Below are positions 1-9,782 of a DNA stretch of 13,275 bases, piece after piece; positions within the stretch are counted from its first letter, which is position 1, and each line of letters begins with the position of its first letter. The notes beneath the pieces were generated by a model, which had not been told where the DNA came from, did not search any database, and was given only the letters and a program-made list of their open reading frames with translations. Source of the DNA: Pseudomonadota bacterium (GTDB lineage Bacteria; Pseudomonadota; Gammaproteobacteria; Burkholderiales; Burkholderiaceae_C); the NCBI GenBank assembly GCA_023435325.1, contig JAEYRT010000017.1, forward strand, positions 1 to 13,275. The letters are read 5' to 3'. A program made the translations under genes and the position numbers.

Positions 1-593
1 AATATGAGAGTCTGGACAATCTGCCCCATGGGGCCGTGGTCGGCACTTCCAGCCTGCGTCGCCAAGTGCTGCTGCAGGCCCTGCGCCCCGACTTGAAAAT
101 CGTGCCTTTGCGCGGCAATCTGGACACACGTCTGCGCAAACTCGATGAAGGCCAGTACGACGCCATCGTGCTGGCGGCTGCGGGCTTGAAGCGTCTGGGC
201 ATGCAAGAGCGTATCCGTGCCATTTTTGAGCCCGAAACCATGCTGCCTGCGGCAGGCCAAGGCGCGCTGGGCATTGAAATTCGTGCCGACCGCCAGGATT
301 TGGCTGATGCCCTCGCTCCTTTGGCGCATGCCCCTACCTGGCTGCGTGTAGCTGCGGAGCGCGCGGTCAGCCGTGGCATGGGCGGCAGCTGCTCCGTGCC
401 TTTGGCCGCACATGCCGTCCTGGATGGCGATGTGATGCACCTGAAAGCCGCCTGGGGTGACCCAGAAGGCATCCAGCCGTTGGTGCGCGTGGAACAAACA
501 GCCTCCGTTCACACCTTGGAACAAGCGGAAGCCTTGGGCAGCGCCGTAGCAGCCCGCTTGCAGGCAGGTGGCGCTGTAGTCTGCACATCCTAA
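1..593 (+). CDS. hemC: Hydroxymethylbilane synthase (porphobilinogen deaminase), 3' part
   Basis: HemC joins four porphobilinogen molecules into the linear tetrapyrrole hydroxymethylbilane in the cytosol. The 5' end lies outside the window; the frame is open from base 3 and ends with TAA at 591-593, leaving 196 residues of a protein usually about 310 long. Seen: the VVGTSSLRRQ segment with its paired arginines, the LRGNLDTRL segment, YDAIVLAAAGLKRLG, and the LPAAGQGALGIE active-site strand. The cysteine that carries the dipyrromethane cofactor is in GGSC (codon 390-392), matching Cys242 of the E. coli enzyme by family knowledge. hemD starts 4 bases after the stop, so the two are surely cotranscribed. 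The GTG at 36 is an internal valine codon, not a start. Identification is very secure. Confidence 0.97.
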   Translation, partial: YESLDNLPHGAVVGTSSLRRQVLLQALRPDLKIVPLRGNLDTRLRKLDEGQYDAIVLAAAGLKRLGMQERIRAIFEPETMLPAAGQGALGIEIRADRQDLADALAPLAHAPTWLRVAAERAVSRGMGGSCSVPLAAHAVLDGDVMHLKAAWGDPEGIQPLVRVEQTASVHTLEQAEALGSAVAARLQAGGAVVCTS

Positions 594-597
594 TCCC

Positions 598-1392
598 ATG
601 CGCACCGTCGTTGTCACGCGTCCCCAGCCTGACGCTGGGCTGTGGGTGCAGCACTTGCAAGGCGCAGGCCTGCATGCGCAGGCACTGCCCATGATTGTGA
701 TTGGTGCCAGCCGCAACCCCGCAGCCGTCCAGGCCGTTCAGGAAGCCCTGGCGCAGCTCCCTACATTCGAGGCCTGCATGTTTGTAAGTGGCAATGCGGT
801 GCGCCACTTCTTTGCTGCCTTGCAAGGGCAGGACATCCACCTTCCACCAGGTCTGCGTTTCTGGGCACCTGGCCCTGGCACGGCCCAGGCCTTGTTGACT
901 CAGGGGATGGCGCCCCACCGCATTGACCAACCCGCCGCAAATGCTGCGCAATTCGACTCTGAAGCGCTCTGGAGTCAGGTAGAAGTGCAAGTTCATGCCA
1001 GCTCCAAAGTTCTGATTGTGCGCGGCGGCGATGGCCAGCAGACACAGGGCAACGGCCGTCAATGGCTGACGCAGCAGTTGCAGCAACGGGGCGCGCAGGT
1101 CACTTTTGCCCCGGTGTATGAACGCTTGGCACCCTCGCCCACACGCCCTCTGCTCGACGAGATTGCTGCGTTACGCAGGCAGCAGGCCATCTGGTTGTTC
1201 AGCAGTTCCGAATGTGTGCAACATTTGGTGCTTTGCAACCCTGCTCATGAGTGGCAAAGCCATACTGCGCTGGCCACTCACCCACGCATTGCACAACAAG
1301 CGCGTCATGCCGGCTTTGGTCAGGTGATTGAAACCTTGCCCACCCTGCAAAGCATTACCGCCTCGATAAAATCTCTGCATGACTCACTCTGA
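598..1392 (+). CDS. hemD: Uroporphyrinogen-III synthase
   Basis: HemD closes hydroxymethylbilane into uroporphyrinogen III while inverting ring D, the last step shared by haem, sirohaem and cobalamin synthesis. The 264-residue length is normal for the family. Sequence conservation in this family is low, but the N-terminal VVVTRPQPDAG segment, the FVSGNAVRHFF strand-helix near residues 62-72, the LIVRGGDGQ stretch near residue 140 and a late WLFSSSECVQHL segment are the expected landmarks of its two-domain fold. The ATG lies 4 bases past the hemC stop, and the 3' end overlaps hemX by 14 bases, so translational coupling on both sides is likely. Position between hemC and hemX supports the call as much as the sequence does. 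Confidence 0.95.
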   Translation: MRTVVVTRPQPDAGLWVQHLQGAGLHAQALPMIVIGASRNPAAVQAVQEALAQLPTFEACMFVSGNAVRHFFAALQGQDIHLPPGLRFWAPGPGTAQALLTQGMAPHRIDQPAANAAQFDSEALWSQVEVQVHASSKVLIVRGGDGQQTQGNGRQWLTQQLQQRGAQVTFAPVYERLAPSPTRPLLDEIAALRRQQAIWLFSSSECVQHLVLCNPAHEWQSHTALATHPRIAQQARHAGFGQVIETLPTLQSITASIKSLHDSL

Positions 1393-2476
1393 CGGCCCCT
1401 CCATTCCTTCCCAGGCCATCCCTTTTGAAGCACACCATGCGCCGCGCCCGGCAGCTTCCGGCTGGACCTGGCTGGCACTGCTTGTGGGTGCGACAGGACT
1501 GGGCTGCAGCGTGATGCTGTGGCAAAAAGTCGACGGCATGCAAGAACAGCTGGCGCGCCAGACATCAGAGGCCACCATGCAGGCCGCAGAAGCCCGCACC
1601 CTGGCACGTGAGTCGCAAGATCTGGTGCGGGATGCCAGTGCCAAACTTTCCGTGATGGAAGCGCGCGTCAACGAGGTCAGCCTGCAGCGTGGTCAGCTTG
1701 ATGCGCTGGTCATGAATCTCACCCGCTCCCGCGATGAGACACTGGTGGTGGACCTGGAGTCTGCCGTGCGCATGGCGCAGCAGCAGGCGCAGTTGACGGG
1801 TAGCACAGAACCTCTGGTTGCCACACTGCAAAGCAGCATCAAACGCATCGAGCGTGCGGCCCAGCCGCGCCTGACCCCCATCCAGCAGGCCATGGAACGC
1901 GATCTGAATCGTCTGTCGCAAACCTCCGTCACTGATACCGCCAGCTTGCTGGCGCGACTGGATGCCGTGGTGCAAATGATCGATGGCATGCAGGTCAGCA
2001 ATAGTGCTCCCACCCCCGAAGAGCAACGCCGTCCCCAGCGCCTTGTCACCAGTGACGACATTGCTTCTCTGGATACCAGCGCTGCTTCGCCCTTGCAGTG
2101 GCAATGGTGGCAAGCATGGGGAAACAGAATATGGCAGGCATCCATGAACGAAGCACGTGAATTGCTGCGTGTCAGCCGGATCGAACATGCAGATGCTTTG
2201 CTGATGGCGCCGGAGCAAGCATTTTTCGTGCGGGAAAACCTCAAGCTCAAACTGCTGAATGCACGATTGGCGGTACTGGCACGCCAGTACGAAGCGGCAC
2301 GCGCTGACATCGACAGCGCGCAGCACACATTGAACAAATATTTCGACAGCAACTCGCGCCGTACCCATCAGACATTGGCCACACTGGCCCAGCTGCAGAC
2401 GCATCTGCAATCCAGCAGCCAACCCAATCTTGATGAGACCCTGACAGCGCTGTCCACAGCCGCAGCAGGCTTGTGA
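1379..2476 (+). CDS. hemX: HemX-family membrane-anchored protein of the haem operon
   Basis: This 365-residue protein belongs to the HemX family (Pfam HemX), often labelled uroporphyrinogen-III C-methyltransferase. I see no SAM-binding methyltransferase motif, so that label looks inherited rather than earned. A polar N-terminus of about 28 residues precedes one hydrophobic span (about 29-48, GWTWLALLVGATGLG and on). A long charged, Gln- and Ala-rich helical region follows (about 50-190), likely a coiled coil, then an envelope-facing C-terminal part with the RPQRLVTSDD and EARELLRVSRIEHADALL segments typical of the family. The topology implies a single-pass inner-membrane protein with its bulk in the periplasm. 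It starts inside hemD (14-base overlap, different frame) and ends 20 bases before hemY. The exact role is unproven; a scaffold for tetrapyrrole enzymes is a reasonable inference. Confidence 0.9.
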   Translation: MTHSDGPSIPSQAIPFEAHHAPRPAASGWTWLALLVGATGLGCSVMLWQKVDGMQEQLARQTSEATMQAAEARTLARESQDLVRDASAKLSVMEARVNEVSLQRGQLDALVMNLTRSRDETLVVDLESAVRMAQQQAQLTGSTEPLVATLQSSIKRIERAAQPRLTPIQQAMERDLNRLSQTSVTDTASLLARLDAVVQMIDGMQVSNSAPTPEEQRRPQRLVTSDDIASLDTSAASPLQWQWWQAWGNRIWQASMNEARELLRVSRIEHADALLMAPEQAFFVRENLKLKLLNARLAVLARQYEAARADIDSAQHTLNKYFDSNSRRTHQTLATLAQLQTHLQSSSQPNLDETLTALSTAAAGL

Positions 2477-2496
2477 ACGCATAAAGGATTCCTCCC

Positions 2497-3783
2497 ATGA
2501 TGCGTGCAGCACTCTGGTTTGTCGGTCTATTTGCCCTGGCTGTGGCGTTGGCCTTATTTGCCGGCAACAACCAAGGCATCGTCACCCTGTTCTGGCATCC
2601 GTACCGCGTTGACCTGTCACTGAATATGGTGCTGGTTACGCTGCTGGGCAGTTTTGCCATTGGCTATGCCGCCTTGCGCGCCTTCTCGGCGCTGGTTGCC
2701 CTGCCCAGCAACGCCAAACGCTGGCGACAACAGCAAAAGGAGCGCCAGATGTACCAGGCGCTGGTGGACAGCCTGTCCCATTTGCAGGCTGGCCGTTATG
2801 TACGAGCGCGCAAATCGGCCCAAGTGCTCCTGAAAATCAGCGATGAGCTGCGCGGTGATCATGCCGATGTGCCGCAGGATGCCTCCATACGAGCCATTGC
2901 CCACATGCTGGCAGCCGACAGTGCCCATGCCTTGCGCGATGTCACGGCACGTGACACACACTATGAGCAGGCTCTGAACGATGCAGCTCCCAATGGTTCG
3001 CAACAGCAGCAGGAAGTGCGCGAAGGTGCGCAGATGCGCGCAGCGCGCTGGGCGCTGGATGATCGCAATCCACAAGAGGCATTGGAACGTCTGGCCCAGC
3101 TGCCGCCAGGTGCCTCGCGTCGCACCATGGCATTGCGCATTCAGCTCAAAGCCAGCCGCCTGACGCGGGACACCCAATCTGCGCTGGAAACCGCCCGCCT
3201 GCTCTCCAAGCATGGAGGGCTGTCACAAGAGGCCGCCGCCAGCATCATTCGCGGCCTGCTCTTGGAGCAGTTCCACCACACCCATGATGCCGATCAACTC
3301 CAGCTGGCCTGGAGCAGCCTGAATCCCCCGGAACGCGAGGTGCCTGAAGTCGCACTGGCCGCTGCCCGCAAGCTGGTAGAACTGCAAGGCGATACCTGCA
3401 TCGCCCGTGAATGGTTGCTGCCTGTCTGGCAGAAGTATCTACAGCATGCTGGCTCCCTCACTGACCTGCAGACCCACCGTCTGTTTGTCACCTTGCAGCT
3501 TGCGCTGGAGGACTTGGATGCTCCATGGCTTTCACGCATTGAAGCCGCCCAACGTGCTGCCCCGCAAGACCCACTATTGCAGTATCTGGCTGGCATGGCC
3601 TGCATGCAGCGCCAACTGTGGGGGAAAGCCGAGCAACTGCTGCACAACGCCGTGCAACGCCTGCCTGGTGGCAACTTGCATGCCAGTGCCTGGAAAGCCT
3701 TGGCCCTCCTGGCCGAACAGCGCGATGACGAGACCGCCGCTGCCCATGCCTGGCGCCAGGCTGCTCTGTCCGCAAACTTATAA
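2497..3783 (+). CDS. hemY: HemY-family TPR membrane protein of the haem operon
   Basis: This is the proteobacterial HemY (Pfam HemY_N plus tetratricopeptide repeats), not the protoporphyrinogen oxidase that carries the same symbol in Bacillus. It has 428 residues, close to the family's usual 400. Two hydrophobic spans (about 4-22 and 43-65) frame a short segment with the GNNQG and FWHPYRVDLS landmarks. A basic, Gln-rich stretch then leads into a long all-helical region with TPR-like repeats, clearest near 355-420 (PLLQYLAGMACMQRQLWGKA and WKALALLAEQRDDE). The start at 2497 is supported by an AAAGGA ribosome binding site at 2483-2488. It is the last gene of the hemCDXY set; its TAA stop is also the first bases of the repeat at 3782. 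Function in late haem synthesis is inferred from family and operon. Confidence 0.92.
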   Translation: MMRAALWFVGLFALAVALALFAGNNQGIVTLFWHPYRVDLSLNMVLVTLLGSFAIGYAALRAFSALVALPSNAKRWRQQQKERQMYQALVDSLSHLQAGRYVRARKSAQVLLKISDELRGDHADVPQDASIRAIAHMLAADSAHALRDVTARDTHYEQALNDAAPNGSQQQQEVREGAQMRAARWALDDRNPQEALERLAQLPPGASRRTMALRIQLKASRLTRDTQSALETARLLSKHGGLSQEAAASIIRGLLLEQFHHTHDADQLQLAWSSLNPPEREVPEVALAAARKLVELQGDTCIAREWLLPVWQKYLQHAGSLTDLQTHRLFVTLQLALEDLDAPWLSRIEAAQRAAPQDPLLQYLAGMACMQRQLWGKAEQLLHNAVQRLPGGNLHASAWKALALLAEQRDDETAAAHAWRQAALSANL

Positions 3784-3837
3784 ATCATAGCTATCAACGC
3801 TTACGGTATAAGCTCCAGAGCCAATTTGACTGAAAAG
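3782..3837. repeat. Copy of a Comamonadaceae-type interspersed intergenic repeat
   Basis: The stretch runs AAATCATAGCT, then ACGCTT, a 7-base spacer, ATAAGC, then CCAGAGCCAATTTGACT and GAAA. From memory this closely follows a roughly 55-base repeat scattered between genes in Acidovorax, Delftia and Comamonas genomes, whose pattern is ATAGCT, an AGCGCTT/AAGCGCT dyad, then RGAGGCC or AGAGCC, ATTTGACTT and GAAA. Seen directly: the short internal dyad GCTT (3799-3802) and AAGC (3810-3813). The repeat abuts or overlaps the hemY stop codon. The assignment rests on recollection of the consensus, not on a search. Confidence 0.6.
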
Positions 3838-3914
3838 AATCACCTGCCTGCGCTGTCAGAAGGTATGGTCGGTAAAATCTTGTTTAATCCGTCATTTCCG
3901 CTAATAGCCTACAG

Positions 3915-3943
3915 ACGGCATCCAGCACCTCGGATGCCGTTTT
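3915..3943 (+). terminator. Terminator-like hairpin between hemY and valS
   Basis: A perfect 9-bp stem, ACGGCATCC at 3915-3923 pairing with GGATGCCGT at 3932-3940, closes an 8-base loop and is followed by TTTTCATTT. It probably ends the hem operon transcript. The T tract is short, and the hairpin sits only 19 bases before the valS start, so it could instead work as an attenuator in a valS leader. I find no convincing promoter between it and valS; TAAAAT at 3873-3878 upstream is a possible -10 box without a good -35. Confidence 0.6.
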
Positions 3944-3959
3944 CATTTGCGAATCCGCC

Positions 3960-6848
<2,889 letters not shown>

Positions 6849-6869
6849 TATGCTTGCCGACTGAGCGAC

Positions 6870-6898
6870 AAAAAGGCGCAGAACTCTGCGCCTTTTTT
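6870..6898 (+). terminator. Intrinsic terminator after valS
   Basis: GGCGCAG at 6875-6881 pairs with CTGCGCC at 6886-6892 around an AACT tetraloop; an A-tract (6870-6874) precedes the stem and six Ts (6893-6898) follow it. It begins 21 bases past the valS stop and ends 24 bases before the galU start. It is a textbook rho-independent terminator. Confidence 0.9.
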
Positions 6899-6910
6899 CT
6901 TCCAGAACAA

Positions 6911-6916
6911 GAAGGA
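6911..6916 (+). promoter_or_regulatory. Ribosome binding site that fixes the galU start
   Basis: GAAGGA ends 6 bases before ATG 6923. It decides against the in-frame TTG at 6854, whose extra 23 codons would run straight through the valS terminator hairpin. Confidence 0.8.
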
Positions 6917-6922
6917 TTGACC

Positions 6923-7810
6923 ATGTCTAACTCCACCCGCGTGCGCAAAGCTGTTTTCCCTGTTGCAGGTCTGGGCACCCGCTTTTTGCCTGCCACCAAA
7001 GCCTCTCCCAAAGAGATGCTGCCCGTGGTGGACAAGCCACTGATTCAATACGCTGTCGAGGAAGCCTACGAAGCCGGCATTCGCGACATGGTGTTTGTGA
7101 CCGGTCGCAGCAAACGCGCCATTGAAGATCATTTCGATACCGCGTATGAATTAGAAAACGAGCTGGAACGCGCAGGCAAGCACGCCATGTTGGATCTGGT
7201 GCGCAGCATTGCCCCCGCTGACATGAACTGCCTGTTTGTGCGCCAGCCGCGCTCACTGGGCCTGGGCCATGCCGTACTATGTGCAGAGCCACTCGTGGGC
7301 AACGAGCCTTTCGCCGTGATCCTGGCCGACGATTTGATGCGCGGCGAACAAGGCGGCCCCGGCGTCATGAAGCAGATGACCGAGGCTTTTGCCAAGCAAG
7401 GCCGCTCGCTGCTGGCCGTGCAGGAAGTGCCGCTGGAGCACACCAAGCGTTACGGCATCGTCAAGGGCGAGCCTGCTGGTGGCCCCTTGATGCGCATTGA
7501 CGAAATCGTGGAAAACCCCGCCCCTGAAAAAGCCCCGTCGCGCATGGGTGTGGCAGGCCGCTATGTGCTGACACCGCGCATTTTTGAAGAAATCCGCAAC
7601 CAACCCACAGGCGTGGGTGGCGAGATCCAACTGACCGACGCCATCGAGCGCCTGATGCAGCACGAAACCGTGTATGCCTTCCAATACGCGGGCAAACGCT
7701 ATGACTGTGGTAGCAAGGAAGGCTTTCTGGAAGCCACCGTGGAGTTAGCACTGCAACACTCCGATGTGGGTGCCCATTTCCGTGATTACCTCAAAAATCT
7801 GAGCATCTAA
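6923..7810 (+). CDS. galU: UTP--glucose-1-phosphate uridylyltransferase
   Basis: GalU makes UDP-glucose from UTP and glucose 1-phosphate, supplying capsule, LPS core and other sugar-nucleotide routes. It is 295 residues, the usual size. The nucleotide-binding loop GLGTRFLPATKASPKEMLP spans residues 16-34. DKPLIQYAVEEA, FVRQPRSLGLGHAV and the metal-binding FAVILADDL strand follow in family order, then the ENPAPEKAPSRMGVAGRYVL segment (the usual VEKP is ENP here) and GGEIQLTDAI. YDCGSKEGFLEA near the C-terminus is the standard closing motif. The start at 6923 is chosen for its ribosome binding site and because the reading frame upstream overlaps a terminator. Only 24 bases separate that terminator from the start codon, so its promoter must overlap or lie upstream of the hairpin, or galU depends on read-through from valS. 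Confidence 0.97.
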   Translation: MSNSTRVRKAVFPVAGLGTRFLPATKASPKEMLPVVDKPLIQYAVEEAYEAGIRDMVFVTGRSKRAIEDHFDTAYELENELERAGKHAMLDLVRSIAPADMNCLFVRQPRSLGLGHAVLCAEPLVGNEPFAVILADDLMRGEQGGPGVMKQMTEAFAKQGRSLLAVQEVPLEHTKRYGIVKGEPAGGPLMRIDEIVENPAPEKAPSRMGVAGRYVLTPRIFEEIRNQPTGVGGEIQLTDAIERLMQHETVYAFQYAGKRYDCGSKEGFLEATVELALQHSDVGAHFRDYLKNLSI

Positions 7811-7838
7811 CGCCCAACCACATTGGTTTTCAAATACA

Positions 7839-7862
7839 AAAGGCCTGCAAATGCAGGCCTTT
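7839..7862. terminator. Bidirectional terminator between galU and the tusA-like gene
   Basis: AAAGGCCTG at 7839-7847 plus C7848 pairs with GCAGGCCTTT at 7853-7862 around a four-base loop. Ts follow on the plus strand (CTTTATT), and the minus strand reads GGCCTTTTGTATTTG, so it can end both galU and the converging minus-strand gene, whose stop is 22 bases away. Confidence 0.85.
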
Positions 7863-7883
7863 ATTACGTTGGCAGCTCTCTTT

Positions 7884-8111
7884 TTATCGGCGCCGCAAGA
7901 TGTGGATGTACTCATCACCCACGGTTTCCTGCTGTACCAGCTCATTGCCGGTTTGCTTGGCAAAGGCCTGGAAGTCCTTGAGCGAACCGGTATCCGTTGC
8001 AACCACCTTGAGCAGCTGACCGCTGCTCATACCGGCCAACGCCTTTTTGGCCTTCAGGATGGGAAGGGGGCAGTTCAGTCCGCGTGTGTCAATTTCCTGG
8101 TGAATATCCAT
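7884..8111 (-). CDS. TusA/SirA-family sulfur-carrier protein
   Basis: A 75-residue cytosolic protein of the TusA/SirA/YedF family (Pfam TusA). Members pass persulfide sulfur from cysteine desulfurases to tRNA thiolation, molybdenum cofactor or other acceptors. Seen: the hallmark DTRGLNCPLPILKAKKAL near the N-terminus with catalytic Cys14 inside CPLP, a central VVATDTGSLKDFQAFA stretch, and a C-terminal EYIHILRRR strand; this is the whole beta-alpha-beta-alpha-beta-beta fold. The ATG at 8111 is chosen because a minus-strand AAGGA sits 9 bases before it; a TTG start 22 codons upstream has no such support. No tusBCD or tusE genes are adjacent, so the acceptor pathway cannot be read from context. 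It is the last minus-strand gene before the galU terminator, 72 bases downstream of the Nudix gene. Confidence 0.88.
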   Translation of the reverse strand: MDIHQEIDTRGLNCPLPILKAKKALAGMSSGQLLKVVATDTGSLKDFQAFAKQTGNELVQQETVGDEYIHILRRR

Positions 8112-8120
8112 GGCACAGAT

Positions 8121-8125
8121 TCCTT
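8121..8125 (-). promoter_or_regulatory. Ribosome binding site that fixes the tusA-like start
   Basis: The minus strand reads AAAAAGGA, with AAGGA ending 9 bases before the start codon at 8111. It supports the short 75-residue form. Confidence 0.65.
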
Positions 8126-8136
8126 TTTCTGAACGC

Positions 8137-8142
8137 ATTGTA
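8137..8142 (-). promoter_or_regulatory. Possible -10 box for the tusA-like gene
   Basis: The minus strand reads TACAAT (5 of 6 consensus bases) 25 bases before the start codon, which would give a leader of roughly 20 bases holding the ribosome binding site. No good -35 box is visible 16-18 bases further up, so this is a weak call; cotranscription with the Nudix gene is the alternative. Confidence 0.3.
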
Positions 8143-8183
8143 GGCATCTGCAAACCGTTTTGAGACAGCCGCTGCAAGCCCCT

Positions 8184-8795
8184 TCACAGCAATGGTGGCA
8201 AGACAAAGCGTTCATCTTCCGGCCATGCCTGAACGGGCCATTTGGCCGGGTCGGGCTCCGGTGACTGCTGGGGCCGAAACGCACCGAACTGCGGCTCCAC
8301 CCCTTTGCTCTTGACCCAGTGAGCCAGCGCATATCCCGTGCCCGAAGGCCAGCAACGCGCCTGCTGTGGAGACTTCCACTGGAACTCGACCAGCTCCGGC
8401 GACAGCTTGACTTCACCCTCCACCAGCACATGGTAGGCAATCAGCACCTGATTCATGCGCAAGAACTCCCACGCTCCCAGAAGGCGCAAGGCCTTCACAC
8501 GCAGATTCGTTTCTTCCAGCACTTCGCGGCAGACACCGGCTTCCGGAGATTCCCCCGCTTCCATGAACCCCGTGATCAGGCCGAACATGCCCTCCTGCCA
8601 CAGCGCATTGCGTGCCAGCAGCACCTCGCCCCGCGTGTTCTCCACCACCGCTGCCAGCACGGGCGTGGGATTGCCCCAGTGCGTCCAAAGACAAGCCGGA
8701 CAACGCAGGCGCTCTTTCGCGCCATCATCTTCCTGCTGCACCATCCATTGCAATGGAGTTGCACAGCACGGGCAAAAACGCATCTCATGGCTCAT
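8184..8795 (-). CDS. Nudix hydrolase with N-terminal zinc ribbon
   Basis: A 203-residue Nudix-superfamily pyrophosphohydrolase; such enzymes cleave nucleoside diphosphates linked to another moiety, but the substrate cannot be read from sequence. A zinc ribbon opens the protein (Cys8/Cys11 and Cys32/Cys35), as in the Zn-ribbon Nudix group and NudC-like enzymes. The Nudix box runs from Gly76: G-x5-E82-x7-R90-E91-V92-x-E94-E95-x-N97-L98, with all metal-binding glutamates present but Asn97 where the consensus has Gly. A further 100 residues complete the fold and add a Pro-rich tail (PQQSPEPDPAKWP). The start at 8795 has a good ribosome binding site; a TTG 16 codons upstream would fall inside the cysM terminator hairpin. 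It lies between cysM and the tusA-like gene on the same strand. Confidence 0.9.
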   Translation of the reverse strand: MSHEMRFCPCCATPLQWMVQQEDDGAKERLRCPACLWTHWGNPTPVLAAVVENTRGEVLLARNALWQEGMFGLITGFMEAGESPEAGVCREVLEETNLRVKALRLLGAWEFLRMNQVLIAYHVLVEGEVKLSPELVEFQWKSPQQARCWPSGTGYALAHWVKSKGVEPQFGAFRPQQSPEPDPAKWPVQAWPEDERFVLPPLL

Positions 8796-8802
8796 GGGCC
8801 AA

Positions 8803-8813
8803 CCTTTCCTCTG
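8803..8813 (-). promoter_or_regulatory. Ribosome binding site that fixes the Nudix start
   Basis: The minus strand reads AGAGGAAAGG, its AAAGG ending 7 bases before the ATG at 8795. It favours that start over the TTG at 8843. Confidence 0.7.
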
Positions 8814-8824
8814 TGTTGCAGGCA

Positions 8825-8851
8825 ATAAAAAAGGCCGCAGCAACGGCGACC
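8825..8851 (-). terminator. Intrinsic terminator after cysM
   Basis: On the minus strand GGTCGC (8851-8846) pairs with GCGGCC (8838-8833), with one G-U pair, around a 7-base loop, and six Ts follow (8832-8827). It lies 22 bases beyond the cysM stop and 31 bases ahead of the Nudix start. Confidence 0.75.
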
Positions 8852-8873
8852 TCGTGCTCCAGCGCGTGCTCGA

Positions 8874-9782
8874 TCAGGCAGGAAACACGCCTGTGGAGAG
8901 ATAGCGATCACCTCGGTCGCAAACGACAAAGACAATCGTCGCGTTTTGTTCGCGCTTGGCAATCTCCTGCGCGACCCAGCATGCACCTGCAGCCGAGATA
9001 CCCGCAAAAATACCCTCCTCACGCGCCATGCGGCGGGCCATGTCCTCGGCATCATCCTGGGACACATAAACCAGTTCATCGACCAAGCTTGCGTCATAAA
9101 TCTTGGGCAGATACTCCTCGGGCCATTTGCGAATACCGGGAATGCGCGAACCTTCGGAGGGTTGGGCACCAATGATCTTGATGTCGGGGTTCTTTTCTTT
9201 CAAGAACTTTGCCACCCCGGTGATCGTTCCTGTGGTGCCCATGGCACTCACAAAGTGCGTAATCTCGCCACCGGTCTGCTCCCACAACTCGGGGCCAGTG
9301 GTTTCGTAGTGTGCGCGGGGATTGTCTTCATTGCCAAACTGATCAAGCACCACGCCCTTGCCCTGCGCCACCATCTGCTCCGCCAGGTCACGTGCATATT
9401 CCATGCCACCACTCTTGGGCGTGAGAATCAGCTCCGCACCATAGGCTTTCATGGTCTGTGCCCGCTCGATCGACAGATCCTCAGGCATGATCAGCACCAT
9501 GCGATAACCCTTGATGGCTGCAGCCATGGCTAGCGCAATGCCGGTGTTGCCCGAAGTGGCCTCGATCAAGGTGTCTCCCGGCTTGATTTCACCGCGCTCC
9601 TGGGCGTGCTGAATCATGGCCAGTGCCGGACGGTCCTTCACAGAACCCGCAGGATTATTGCCTTCGAGCTTACCCAAGATGACATTGCCACGCTGTGCAT
9701 TGTTGGCAGCCTCGATGCGCTGCAAAGCCACCAACGGCGTTGATCCGATGGCGGCCTCAATCGAAGAATATTTTTTTTGCAT
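8874..9782 (-). CDS. cysM: Cysteine synthase B (O-acetylserine sulfhydrylase B)
   Basis: CysM is a PLP enzyme that makes cysteine from O-acetylserine and sulfide; the B isozyme can also use thiosulfate to give S-sulfocysteine. The protein has 302 residues, against 303 in E. coli. Seen: IGSTPLVAL near the N-terminus, NNPAGSVKDR with the PLP lysine at residue 49, the SGNTG substrate loop at 77-81, GTTGTITG for PLP phosphate binding, and FAGISAAGACW. The RKWPEEYLPKIYDASLVDE segment fits CysM better than CysK. It starts at ATG 9782, only 39 bases from the divergent tRNA-Leu gene. No Shine-Dalgarno sequence precedes the start (CATTTACGGC), and codons 2-4 hold eight consecutive A residues. Its own terminator follows. 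No cys regulator is nearby. Confidence 0.95.
   Translation of the reverse strand: MQKKYSSIEAAIGSTPLVALQRIEAANNAQRGNVILGKLEGNNPAGSVKDRPALAMIQHAQERGEIKPGDTLIEATSGNTGIALAMAAAIKGYRMVLIMPEDLSIERAQTMKAYGAELILTPKSGGMEYARDLAEQMVAQGKGVVLDQFGNEDNPRAHYETTGPELWEQTGGEITHFVSAMGTTGTITGVAKFLKEKNPDIKIIGAQPSEGSRIPGIRKWPEEYLPKIYDASLVDELVYVSQDDAEDMARRMAREEGIFAGISAAGACWVAQEIAKREQNATIVFVVCDRGDRYLSTGVFPA

Noticed and set aside
1565..2512. Long minus-strand frames opposite hemX
   Set aside because: Cys/His/Gln-rich shadow translations with no domain; hemX fits the operon and the family.
3826..3855. TTGACT at 3826 as a -35 box for valS
   Set aside because: The sequence 16-18 bases downstream has no -10 match, and TTGACT is part of the repeat element.
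6854..6922. An upstream TTG start for galU
   Set aside because: The extra 23 codons are the valS terminator hairpin; the ATG at 6923 has a good ribosome binding site and gives the normal family N-terminus.
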